A stretch of 45,304 nt of DNA from Halobacteriales archaeon QS_6_64_34 (GTDB lineage: Archaea; Halobacteriota; Halobacteria; Halobacteriales; Haloarculaceae). A program made the translations under genes and the position numbers. The notes under the pieces were generated by a model. The model saw nothing but the letters and a program-made list of their open reading frames with translations. It was not told the DNA's origin and made no database searches. This document shows, piece by piece, positions 7,916-15,456 of the stretch. The stretch lies in assembly GCA_003020925.1 (NCBI GenBank), contig PXRT01000001.1:1-45304 (forward strand), read 5' to 3'. Every line of letters starts with the position of its first letter. Position 1 is the first letter of the stretch.

Positions 7916-8422
7916 GGAGGCCGTGTTAGTACACCCTTGGCTCCGGTCGGCGCAAAAAGGGTTCGCTTCTAGCGTTCTCCGTTAGTTCGGTTCGGAGGGC
8001 GATTGCCGACAGTCGGAAAGCCCCGCTAGCAACCGCACCTACGACCGGCATTGTTGACCTGAACAGCCAGAAAGCCCCCGACCGCTCGATGGCTGCGACT
8101 CGCTGCGGTCCTCGCTCACTGTGTTCGCTGTGGTCCTTGCGTCGTCTCGCTCATCGAGCGGTCGGCCCCTTTCAGTCCCACCCGGAGCCGGTTGGCCAGC
8201 TGGCATGGGTGGGACTGAAAGGGGCGTTGTCGGCGCGAAGCGCCGACTGCTCGGGAGACCGCAGGTCTCCCGGTGGCCTGCTACACGACGGCGGGCGACG
8301 TAAGGACCGCAAAGAGCGTAGCGACTGAGGACCGCAGCGAGCCCCCCGAGTGTAGCAAGCCGGGGCTTTCTGGCTTTCAGAGTCCCTGTTGTAGAGGGTC
8401 GCAGTGCCGTCTGCAACAGTTC
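7916..8422. other. trpS-endA intergenic region holding a palindromic repeat
   Basis: 507 bp without a gene. Most of it (8066-8374) is the composite palindromic repeat described next. The flanks on each side (about 8028-8065 and 8375-8412) are loosely complementary, with GCAAC..CGCACC..CGACC on the left and the matching reversed pattern on the right, so the full element may be about 380 bp. The trpS promoter should lie just right of 7915. Confidence 0.5.
8066..8374. repeat. Composite palindromic repeat (copy 1)
   Basis: Outer arms GCCAGAAAGCCCC (8066-8078) and GGGGCTTTCTGGC (8362-8374) are a perfect 13-bp inverted repeat, shared with the elements at 15186-15393 and 45202-45304. Inside lie a 14-bp inverted repeat (8078-8091 with 8152-8165), an 18-bp inverted repeat (8166-8183 with 8207-8224), and two 8-bp hairpins with GAA and GCA triloops (8229-8247, 8253-8271). 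There is no coding potential with known motifs. It is either a non-autonomous element or a recombination product of several. Confidence 0.75.
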
Positions 8423-9418
8423 CTAGGGCGTCAGCCGCTCGGCCTGGACCCACTCGATACCGTCGCCAACCAAGGCGAACACCATCGTCTTGCGCACTCC
8501 GTGGGCCAGGCGCACGTCCAGCGCGAGGTCGCGCGGCTCGAAGTCGTGGTCGGCCGACACCACCCGCACGAGCAGTTCGGAGTGGCCCAGGTCGTCGACC
8601 GACTCGACGTCGGCGTAGGTCCGGAAGTCGGCGCCGAACTTGAACCCGGTCTTGGGGACGACGCCCGAGTCCCGCAGAGCGGCGTACACTGCCAGCCGGC
8701 GGTCGAAGCGCTCGCCCTCGACATCGCGGCCGCGCTCCACCACCGCAGTCTCGCCGCCATCGACCGACAGCATCCCCTCGCGGGCCAGATACGCCGCCTC
8801 GACGAGCGAGAGCTGGACGGCGTCCTCGTCAAGCTGTTGCCCGTAGAAGGCCTGCTCGTACAGCGCCACGGGCGGGGCCCAGCACAGCACCCGCTCGGCC
8901 AGCAAGGTCCCGTACACCTCGGGGACTGCGGCCGAACTGGTCCCCTCGATTGCGCGCCGGCTCGTGTCCAGATACGTGAGTTCGCTCTCCTCGTCGACGA
9001 CGGCCAGCACGCAGTCGCCAAGCGACGCCGCTGGTACGTCGTCGCGCTCGCCGACCACGCGGACGCGGTGAGCGACGTCGTCGTCCCAGGGGCCCTTCCC
9101 GCGCGGGTAGACGACGAAGTCCACCCCGTCGGGGTCGTCGACCCACCCTTCGCGGGCGGGCGTGAGGTAGAACCCCCGGTCCCGGAGGTCCTTGTAGACG
9201 AGGAAATCAACGGCCGAGACGGCCCCGGACGCCAGCAGTTCGTCGACGGCCATCCCGTCGACGGCGTCGATGTCGCCCCGGTAGCAGAGATGGGCCGCCT
9301 CCACCGGCGCCAGGTCGAGGTCGCCGTCGCGGGCGTGCCCGTAGCCACTGGCGTCGTAGAACCGCTCGCGGGCACGGGACCCGGCCCGGACGACGTCGCC
9401 GTCCAGCGTGAGTTGCAT
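8423..9418 (-). CDS. endA: tRNA-splicing endonuclease, two-repeat type
   Basis: Cuts the bulge-helix-bulge at intron borders of pre-tRNA (and pre-rRNA). The 331 residues are two fused EndA repeats. The N-terminal repeat (about 1-160: MQLTLDGDVVRAGSRARERF, DFLVYKDLRDRGFYLTP, FVVYP) is degenerate; the C-terminal repeat (165-331) carries the catalytic residues Tyr268 (GADFRTY), His279 (GHSELLV) and Lys310 (HGVRKTMVFA). I chose the ATG at 9416-9418; the longer open frame upstream is a shadow of the neighbouring zinc-ribbon gene. It lies 52 nt after that gene on the same strand, so the two may be co-transcribed. Confidence 0.95.
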   Translation of the reverse strand: MQLTLDGDVVRAGSRARERFYDASGYGHARDGDLDLAPVEAAHLCYRGDIDAVDGMAVDELLASGAVSAVDFLVYKDLRDRGFYLTPAREGWVDDPDGVDFVVYPRGKGPWDDDVAHRVRVVGERDDVPAASLGDCVLAVVDEESELTYLDTSRRAIEGTSSAAVPEVYGTLLAERVLCWAPPVALYEQAFYGQQLDEDAVQLSLVEAAYLAREGMLSVDGGETAVVERGRDVEGERFDRRLAVYAALRDSGVVPKTGFKFGADFRTYADVESVDDLGHSELLVRVVSADHDFEPRDLALDVRLAHGVRKTMVFALVGDGIEWVQAERLTP

Positions 9419-9470
9419 ACCCGTCGGTGGGCAACGGAGGCCCAAATCCCCTGCGGGTTGGGGCCGACGG

Positions 9471-10193
9471 TCAGCCGGCGTGCTCGCAGCCGCTGTCCAG
9501 ACAGCGCCGGCCGCCGCTCGTCTCGAACGCCGGGAGCCCGCAGGCACAGCGGTCGGCGACGACCCCCGACGGGACAGCGTAGCCGGTGTCACAGTCGGGA
9601 TAGTGCTCACAGCCGGCGATGAGCCCGCCGCGGCGCAGAATTCGCAGGGCACCCCCGCAGTGCTTACAGGTCCACTCGCGGTCGAAGGCGGCCTGCACGC
9701 GCTCGTCGAGTGACTCACAGTCGCGGTCGATACAACACTCGATGGCCGCGCCGCGTTCGACACGCATCGTCGGGAGGGTGCAGTCCTCACAGCGGCCGCC
9801 GGTGACGGTGGCGTCGGTCGGCAGGCCGTAGCGCTCGCCACAGCCGGTACAGGTCACGTCGCCGCCGCCGCGTACCAGCGTCCCCGGGCAGTTCGGGCAG
9901 TCACCCACCGGGACGCCGGCCTCCGAGGCCGGGAACCGGGCGCTGCCGTGTTCCTCGTGGGCGACGACCCGGAGGAACTGCTCGCCGTCGCGGGCCGTGA
10001 CGGTGCCGTCCTCGACGGCGACGCTCTCGGCTCTGGTGAGCCACGCGACGGGCTGGTAGCCGCCGGCGTCGTGGACCAGGACGGTGTTGTCGGGCTTGAC
10101 CACGACAAGCACGTCGCCGCGTTGCTCGCGCTCGCGGGACCCCTCGAAGACAGTCGTACACTCACCGGCCATCACGCGCGTTCCGTCGTGCAT
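9471..10193 (-). CDS. NucS-like N-domain fused to topoisomerase-type zinc ribbons
   Basis: A 240-residue protein of two parts. Residues about 8-85 (CTTVFEGSRE, RGDVLVVVKPDNTVLVHDAG, GYQPVAWLTRAES) match the N-terminal DNA-binding/dimerisation domain of NucS/DUF91 endonucleases. The PD-(D/E)XK nuclease half of NucS is absent. The remainder has Cys4 zinc ribbons like those at the C-terminus of topoisomerase I (CPNC..CTGC, CEDC..CCIDRDC, CKHCGG..CEHYPDC, CACG..CLDSGC). A role in binding single-stranded or branched DNA is inferred. A TATA-like GTTTAGATAG about 24-33 nt before the ATG supports the first Met as a leaderless start. Confidence 0.8.
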   Translation of the reverse strand: MHDGTRVMAGECTTVFEGSREREQRGDVLVVVKPDNTVLVHDAGGYQPVAWLTRAESVAVEDGTVTARDGEQFLRVVAHEEHGSARFPASEAGVPVGDCPNCPGTLVRGGGDVTCTGCGERYGLPTDATVTGGRCEDCTLPTMRVERGAAIECCIDRDCESLDERVQAAFDREWTCKHCGGALRILRRGGLIAGCEHYPDCDTGYAVPSGVVADRCACGLPAFETSGGRRCLDSGCEHAG

Positions 10194-10289
10194 AGCGGGG
10201 CTGGGCCCGTCCTGCTATCTAAACCCTCGGCCGTCGACCGGCCGACCCGAACACAAGGGGCAAACCGCTCGGGCGAGTGAGAGACGGTA

Positions 10290-10937
10290 ATGAGCGTACC
10301 GACGGCTATCTGTTTCGACATGGACGGCGTCCTCGTCCAGTCCGAGGACCACTGGGTCCGTCTCCAGCGCGAGCACATCCTGCCGACCGTCGCGCCCGAC
10401 GACGACATCCCGCTGTCGGCGATTACCGGCCGGGACTACACCGAGGTGTACCCGGACTTGGACGGGGAGTACGAACTCGCCGTCACCCGCGAGGAGTACG
10501 AGCGCCTCTTCGAGGAGGCGGGAACGGAGATATACGGCGACCACGCCACGATGCTGGCGGGCGTCGACGACCTGCTCGCGGACTTACGCGAGGCCGGCAT
10601 CTCGCTTGCGCTGACGACCTCGGCGCCGTGGGACTGGATAGACGTCATCGAGGAGCGGTTTGGCCTGCTGCATCATTTCGACGCCGCCATCAGCGCACAG
10701 GATATCGACGGGCCGGGCAAGCCCGAGCCGAACATCTACGAGCGCGGCGCGAGCGAACTGGGCGTCGAGCCGGCTGAGTGCTGGGCGGTCGAGGACTCAC
10801 AGGCGGGGGCCCGGGCGGCGGTGGCCGCCGGGATGACGGTCGTCGGCTTCCAGGGCGACGGTGCGGAGACGGAGCTCCCGATGGTCCATCATCTGGCGAG
10901 CGACGCGGCGGAGCTACGAGACGTGTTGGTCGGCTAG
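10290..10937 (+). CDS. HAD-superfamily hydrolase (phosphatase/phosphoglucomutase-like)
   Basis: A 215-residue HAD phosphatase of the beta-phosphoglucomutase/phosphoglycolate phosphatase class. Motif I is DMDGVLVQSE (10-19, nucleophile Asp10 and acid Asp12), followed by an alpha-helical cap (about 20-90). Motif II is in LALTTSAP, motif III Lys in GPGKPEPNIYERGA, and motif IV in WAVEDSQAGARAAVAAGM. The family hydrolyses small phosphate esters; the substrate cannot be read from sequence. It is divergent from the zinc-ribbon gene, and the shared 96-bp spacer holds both promoters. Confidence 0.9.
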   Translation: MSVPTAICFDMDGVLVQSEDHWVRLQREHILPTVAPDDDIPLSAITGRDYTEVYPDLDGEYELAVTREEYERLFEEAGTEIYGDHATMLAGVDDLLADLREAGISLALTTSAPWDWIDVIEERFGLLHHFDAAISAQDIDGPGKPEPNIYERGASELGVEPAECWAVEDSQAGARAAVAAGMTVVGFQGDGAETELPMVHHLASDAAELRDVLVG

Positions 10938-11008
10938 TGTCCAATCGAGGAGTCCTGTGGGGCTACAACGAAGGGGGAGTCGGAGACCGCCGGACCACTT
11001 GAGGGGAG

Positions 11009-11257
11009 TCAAGGGTCCACACGGTAGCCTCGGCCCACAATGAGACCGAGGACGTTGGCGAAGAACACACCGGTCAGCAGGAGGAGGAGGCTCCGTCCGT
11101 CCAGTGGACTCACGAGAAGCGCCAGATACGCCAGTGGAGCCACGACGGCGGTCCAGAACCCGAGGAACTGGACCGGTCGCACGGCCAGCGTTCGGAAGTC
11201 GACACGTCCGCTGGAGAACGCATCAGTGGGCAACCGAAGGGGCGAAGCACTGGACAT
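11009..11257 (-). CDS. Small two-helix membrane protein
   Basis: An 82-residue protein with a short polar N-terminus and two predicted membrane segments: about 30-48 (FLGFWTAVVAPLAYLALLV) and 55-74 (RSLLLLLTGVFFANVLGLIV). The function is unknown, and the form is common among haloarchaeal small membrane proteins. On the minus strand TTTATATG at 11295-11302 gives a TATA box 38-45 nt upstream, consistent with a short leader. The gene stands alone between the HAD gene and the Hel308-like gene. Confidence 0.75.
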   Translation of the reverse strand: MSSASPLRLPTDAFSSGRVDFRTLAVRPVQFLGFWTAVVAPLAYLALLVSPLDGRSLLLLLTGVFFANVLGLIVGRGYRVDP

Positions 11258-11481
11258 TGGATTCCTCCTCGTCCGTCCGTACGACCCATACCCCCATATA
11301 AACGAGAGACGCTTGCGGTCAATTCGTACGGATATTGTTCGTTTGCGTTATTTTAGCTGGTTTTATTTACGCGTTTTTCGCCGATGAGACGGCATCAGAT
11401 AGCGTTATAAATTTTATTTCAAATTGAGACGCGATAATCCCGCTTCGCCGGTGAAGGGAGACCGCGCCGGCGCATCTCCCG
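11258..11481. other. AT-rich spacer
   Basis: A 224-bp spacer with an unusually AT-rich core (about 11320-11445, with runs such as TTATAAATTTTATTT). Its right end should hold the Hel308-like terminator (minus strand) and its left end the promoter of the small membrane protein. No gene is visible. Confidence 0.4.
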
Positions 11482-13899
11482 TCACTCGACGGTGACCGTC
11501 CGCGAGGAGGTGACCGGGTCGAGGGGCTGGTCCGGGAACGTCACCTCGACAGTGAAGGTCAGTTCGTCGGCGTCGGCCCCGAAGACGGCCACGGGGAGGG
11601 TCGCCTGGCCGAGATAGGCGGGCTTTGCCGTCATCTCGCGGCCGTTGACCGTCACGCGCAGGCCGGCGCGTGCGCTGCCGCCGTTGTTCGCGACGGTCAC
11701 CTCCCGCATGTCGTGGTCGCCGGGCGCGATTGTCTCGGGGAAGTCGGCCCAGTCGACGACGACCACGGGGCGGTCCCGGGCGTTCGAGACGACCTGCTCG
11801 GCGACCCCCTCCGAGAGGCCGGCCGAGACGAGCCCGGAGACGCCGGCTCGAACGATTTCGGCTGGGCTGGAGAGGCCGGCGGCGGCGAGTTTGCCGGCCC
11901 GGCCCGAACCCACCCCGTCGATAGCGGTCAGCCCGACGGCGTCGTCGCTGATGCCGTGTTCGACGCGGGCCTCGACCCGGCAGGCCAGGTTGGCAAAGCG
12001 GCCGGGCGCGAGGTTGTCGAGGAAGTCCCGCAGGGCGGCCAGCAGGCGCAGGGCGTTCTGGCGGATGACCCAGGCGTCGCTCTTGAGTTCCGTGGGCGTG
12101 GTGCCGGTCATCCCCGAACGGAGGATAGCGAGCACCTTCCGCTGACCCGCGTCGAGTTCCTCGGGGGCATCGCCCGCTTGCGGGCTTTGCCCGCTCGCAC
12201 TTTCCGAGGCGCTTCGCGCCTCGCCAACTACCGCACTCACCGCGTCCTGCTCGTCCGAGCGGGCGCTGACGCTGTCGAACTCGGTCGCGCCCGCGACCGT
12301 CGCGAGCAGGTCGTCGGCGTCTATCGGGTCGGCATTGCCCTCACCGGCTGCGGCCTCACAGCGCTCGGCGAGGTCCGCAAAGCGGCGGGCAGTGTCCAGC
12401 CGCAGATAGAACTTCGAGGCGAGTTGGCCGAGTCGGGTGGCCTCGATACGGAGCCCGTCCCGCTCGACGAAGCCGTCGGCGACGAGCCCGGAGAGCTCGC
12501 CGGACACCCGCTCGCGGAGGTCGCTGCCGGCGTCGTAGGCGTCGGGCGAGGACTTCGCGCGGGCGTAGTAGAACGTCGTCTCCAGCCAGCTCATCACGTC
12601 GTCGACGTCCCGAATCGTGCCAAGCGCGATTTCGGCGTTGAGGTGGGCGTCGAGTTCGCCCGCCAGCCGGGACTCTATCTCCTTGCCGTCCCGGAGCAGT
12701 CGGCGGTACTTGTCGGCGTCGGCGCGGTCACAGACGACCCAGGCATAGCCCATGTCGTCATAGCCCGGCCGACCCGCCCGGCCGAGCATCTGGAGGACGT
12801 CAAGCGGGCTCATATCCACCTCCCCCTCCAGCGGGTCATGAAGCTTCGTGTCCCGAATCACGACACAGCGGGCGGGGAGGTTCACGCCCCACGCCAGCGT
12901 CGAGGTCGAAAAGAGCAGCTGAATGTTGCCCTCCTTGAACCACTGTTCGACGCGGTTCTTGTCCGCGCGGGAGAGGCCGGCGTGGTGAAAGCCCACGCCG
13001 TCGAGGACGGACTGGCGAAGCGTGTCGTTGCTCAGGTCGGCGGCGTCGTTGTGGAAATCGTAGTCCCCGCGTGCGCCCATGGGGATGTCGCGCTCGGTGA
13101 GTTCGTCGCGGGCTTTCTTTGTGGCCTGGACGGTGTCCTGCCGGGAGGAGACGAAGACCAGGGCCTGCCCTTCGTCGCGGATGTGTGGCTCGGCGAGGTC
13201 CAAGGCTCGGTAGAGTCGGCGGTACTTGTCGGCGAAGGCGTTCTCCCCGTGGGTGTACGTCTTCACGTCGGCGTTCAGCGGGACGGGCCGGTAGTCCTCG
13301 CCGAAGGCGAAGGTGGTCTCCTCTGGGGCGTCGAGCCAGTCGGCCACGTCGTCGATATTGGGCATCGTCGCCGAGAGGGCGACGACGCGGGGGTCACAGA
13401 GCCGACGGAGCCGCGAGACCGTCACTTCTAGCACCGCGCCGCGCCTGTCCGAATCCAGTAGGTGGACCTCGTCGATGACACAGCAGTCCACGTCGGTGAT
13501 AAACGAGTAGCGGGCCGTCTCGTGTTTCCGCGTCGCCGAGTCGGCCTTCTCGGGAGTCATCACGAGGATGTCGGCGCGTTCGGCCCGGCGCGGGCTCAAA
13601 TCGCGTTCGCCGGTGACGACGTAGACCGAGTAGCCCAGTTCCTCGAAGCGCTCCCACTCGCTTTCCTTCTCGTTGGTGAGCGCGCGCAGCGGGGCCAGAA
13701 AGAGGGCGGTCCCGCCCTCGGCCAGCGTTTTGCAGATGGCGAGTTCGGCCAGCGCGGTCTTGCCGCTGGCCGTGGGGGCGCTGACGACGACGTTGTCCTC
13801 ACGATTGAGCAGGGCCGGCAGGGCCGCCGACTGCATCTCGTTGAACCGCTCGAAGGGGAAGGCGCCGACGAAGTCGGGCAGCACCTCCTCGACCGCCAC
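11482..13899 (-). CDS. Hel308/Ski2-like superfamily 2 DNA helicase
   Basis: An ATP-dependent helicase of the Hel308/Ski2-like family, which in archaea acts on stalled forks. Seen, numbered from the GTG at 13897-13899 (805 residues): a Q-motif region FERFNEMQ, Walker A APTASGKT (41-48), DEVH box in VIDEVHLL, SAT motif, motif VI QMLGRAGRPGYDDMG, winged helix, and a helix-hairpin-helix near LTAIDGVGSGRAGKLAAAGL. The last 100 residues look like a beta-sandwich (VVVDWADF onward). Residues about 560-576 are a low-complexity insert with palindromic DNA. Start alternatives are 13929 (GTG) and 13971 (ATG); I prefer 13899 because relatives begin close to VLPDFVGAFPFE. The family is clear; its equivalence to canonical Hel308 is not. 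Confidence 0.9.
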   Translation of the reverse strand: MAVEEVLPDFVGAFPFERFNEMQSAALPALLNREDNVVVSAPTASGKTALAELAICKTLAEGGTALFLAPLRALTNEKESEWERFEELGYSVYVVTGERDLSPRRAERADILVMTPEKADSATRKHETARYSFITDVDCCVIDEVHLLDSDRRGAVLEVTVSRLRRLCDPRVVALSATMPNIDDVADWLDAPEETTFAFGEDYRPVPLNADVKTYTHGENAFADKYRRLYRALDLAEPHIRDEGQALVFVSSRQDTVQATKKARDELTERDIPMGARGDYDFHNDAADLSNDTLRQSVLDGVGFHHAGLSRADKNRVEQWFKEGNIQLLFSTSTLAWGVNLPARCVVIRDTKLHDPLEGEVDMSPLDVLQMLGRAGRPGYDDMGYAWVVCDRADADKYRRLLRDGKEIESRLAGELDAHLNAEIALGTIRDVDDVMSWLETTFYYARAKSSPDAYDAGSDLRERVSGELSGLVADGFVERDGLRIEATRLGQLASKFYLRLDTARRFADLAERCEAAAGEGNADPIDADDLLATVAGATEFDSVSARSDEQDAVSAVVGEARSASESASGQSPQAGDAPEELDAGQRKVLAILRSGMTGTTPTELKSDAWVIRQNALRLLAALRDFLDNLAPGRFANLACRVEARVEHGISDDAVGLTAIDGVGSGRAGKLAAAGLSSPAEIVRAGVSGLVSAGLSEGVAEQVVSNARDRPVVVVDWADFPETIAPGDHDMREVTVANNGGSARAGLRVTVNGREMTAKPAYLGQATLPVAVFGADADELTFTVEVTFPDQPLDPVTSSRTVTVE
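12172..12222. repeat. Hairpin cluster inside the Hel308-like gene
   Basis: GCCCGC/GCGGGC (12172-12177 with 12180-12185) and GCGGGC/GCCCGC (12180-12185 with 12189-12194) form overlapping hairpins. GAGGCGC/GCGCCTC (12206-12212 with 12216-12222) has a 3-nt loop that reads GAA on the coding strand. The cluster is in frame and encodes a Ser/Ala/Glu/Gly-rich stretch between the winged-helix region and the C-terminal helical part. Confidence 0.6.
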
Positions 13900-14123
13900 C
13901 GTCGGCTCGCTGTCGGCTCGGCTTGGCACGTGGGAGTGGCGGCACCGCGACGGCAAAGGCGTTTCTATCACCGTGCCGGGAAGCCCTCGGGAACCGGGCT
14001 GTCGGCACGGTCCACAGGGCGGGGCTTGCAGTCGCCGGCCACGACATCACAACCCGCACACGGACGGGTCCGGCGGGACGACGAACCCAACGGCTTTTGC
14101 TGGCACAGTCCAACACCGTAACA

Positions 14124-15044
14124 ATGAGTCGCGCGCGCAAGCCCGACTGGCTCAAGATGCGCCCGCCGTCGGGCGAGCGGTTTACCGATATCAAGCAGTC
14201 GCTCCGCGAGCGGGACCTCCACACCGTCTGTGAGGAGGCCAACTGCCCGAACATGGGCGAATGCTGGTCCGGGGGTGCGAACGAAGAGGCGGCGGATGCC
14301 GCCGACAGCGGCGAGAACGGGCCGGGCACGGCGACGTTCATGCTCATGGGCGACCGCTGCTCGCGGGGGTGTAACTTCTGTGACGTCGAGACCGGTGGGA
14401 TGGAGCCACTGGACAGAGCGGAGCCCGAAAACGTCGCCGACGCCGTCGCCGACATCGGGCTGGACTACGTCGTCCTGACCAGCGTCGACCGCGATGACCT
14501 CCCCGACCAGGGCGCGGGCCACTTCGCCGAGACGATTCGGGCAATCAAAGGCCGGGACTCGTCGATTCTCATCGAGTGTCTGATTCCGGACTTTCAGGGC
14601 GAGGAGCGGTTAGTCAAACGGATTATCGACGCCGAGCCCGACGTGCTGGCCCACAACATCGAGACCGTTGCCCGGCTCCAGTGGCCGGTACGTGACCGGC
14701 GGGCGGGCTACGAGCAGTCGCTGTCGGTACTCCGGCAGGCGAGCCGGGAGAGCGATATCTTCACCAAGACCAGTCTGATGCTTGGCGTCGGCGAGTACGC
14801 CCACGAGGTGTACCAGACCCTCTCGGATTTGCGCCAGGTCGGCACCGACATCGTCACCTTCGGCCAGTATCTCCAGCCCTCCCGCTCGCATCTGGAAGTG
14901 TCTGAGTACGTCCATCCCGACGTCTTCGACACCTGGCAGCGCGTCGCCGAGGACGAGTTCGAGTTCCGGTACTGCGCCTCGGGGCCGCTGGTCCGATCGT
15001 CGTATCGGGCGGGGGAACTCTTTGTAGAGAGCGAGGTCGCATAG
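14124..15044 (+). CDS. lipA: Lipoyl synthase
   Basis: A radical SAM enzyme that inserts two sulfurs into protein-bound octanoyl groups. The 306 residues carry both clusters: an auxiliary cluster from Cys36, Cys41 and Cys47 (CEEANCPNMGECW) and the radical SAM cluster from Cys79, Cys83 and Cys86 (CSRGCNFC). The C-terminal RSSYRAGEL supplies the conserved Ser ligand. The start is the ATG at 14124 (MSRARKPDWLKMRPPSG); the long open extension upstream is not family sequence. It sits next to pdhABC, whose E2 is the expected lipoyl acceptor; a MITE-like element has inserted between them. There is an acidic loop (about 51-68) between the two Cys motifs. Confidence 0.96.
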   Translation: MSRARKPDWLKMRPPSGERFTDIKQSLRERDLHTVCEEANCPNMGECWSGGANEEAADAADSGENGPGTATFMLMGDRCSRGCNFCDVETGGMEPLDRAEPENVADAVADIGLDYVVLTSVDRDDLPDQGAGHFAETIRAIKGRDSSILIECLIPDFQGEERLVKRIIDAEPDVLAHNIETVARLQWPVRDRRAGYEQSLSVLRQASRESDIFTKTSLMLGVGEYAHEVYQTLSDLRQVGTDIVTFGQYLQPSRSHLEVSEYVHPDVFDTWQRVAEDEFEFRYCASGPLVRSSYRAGELFVESEVA

Positions 15045-15177
15045 CGACCTCGAACTGGAACGGGGAGCGTAGCGACCCGTGAAGGAGCGTTCTTAGAGAC
15101 GGTGAGGCGGTCGAAGAGGCTCGACTGCGGGCGAAATCGAGCGACTGAGAGAGTGATTTTCCCGCGCTGGAATGGGT

Positions 15178-15185
15178 AGCGCTCG
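15178..15185. repeat. Left target-site duplication AGCGCTCG
   Basis: The octamer AGCGCTCG directly precedes the element's GGTAGTGTTTA end and is repeated exactly at 15394-15401 directly after its other end. This is the signature of a transposition event. Confidence 0.85.
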
Positions 15186-15393
15186 GGTAGTGTTTAATTT
15201 AGTAGAAAACGCGGAAGAGAGCCAGAAAGCCCCCGACCGCTCGACTACTGCGACTCGCTGCGCGCTTCACTCACTCCGCTCGTTGCAGTGCTTGCTACAG
15301 GCCGAAGGCCGAGGAGCGCAGCGAGCCCCCCGACCGAAGCCAGCCGGGGCTTTCTGGCTGGTGACAGTCTAAATCGCCTAACTAAACACCACC
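15186..15393. mobile_element. MITE-like non-autonomous element (copy 2)
   Basis: A 208-bp element with no transposase. Its 48-bp ends each begin GGTAGTGTTTA or GGTGGTGTTTA and finish in AGCCAGAAAGCCCC (left 15186-15233, right 15346-15393 reversed). The left end differs in the middle 18 nt. It is flanked by a perfect 8-bp duplication. A small GGCC-GAA-GGCC hairpin lies at 15300-15310. An 8-bp duplication fits several haloarchaeal IS families (IS5/ISH1, IS6, IS1595/ISH4 types), and I cannot assign which transposase moves it. Confidence 0.85.
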
Positions 15394-15401
15394 AGCGCTC
15401 G
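15394..15401. repeat. Right target-site duplication AGCGCTCG
   Basis: Exact copy of 15178-15185, immediately outside the right end of the MITE-like element. Confidence 0.85.
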
Positions 15402-15456
15402 CCGCGAAAACCCTAAGCGTGCTGCGTGCCAACGTCTAGCGTATGTACCGCATGAG

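Larger units (their letters stand above)
15045..15456. other. lipA-pdhA intergenic region with inserted element
   Basis: 412 bp, half of it the 208-bp MITE-like element at 15186-15393. The stretch 15045-15185 shows no gene. The stretch 15402-15456 is what remains between the element and pdhA, so any older pdhA promoter has been pushed away or lies within about 55 bp of the start. A tiny open frame at 15443-15469 (8 codons) overlaps the pdhA start in another frame. Confidence 0.5.

Noticed and set aside
8066..8374. Possible CRISPR array because of repeated short arms
   Set aside because: The repeats are inverted, not direct with regular spacing, and no cas gene is near.
8273..9622. A 449-codon plus-strand ORF over the repeat and endA
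   Set aside because: It begins inside the palindromic repeat and runs antisense to endA; its Gln/His/Val-rich composition is not haloarchaeal.
11713..13431. A 572-codon plus-strand ORF opposite the Hel308-like gene
   Set aside because: Shadow ORF; no domain is recognisable and the opposite frame carries all helicase motifs.
15172..15372. A 66-codon ORF within the MITE-like element
   Set aside because: It is formed by repeat DNA and shows no protein motif; the element is non-coding.
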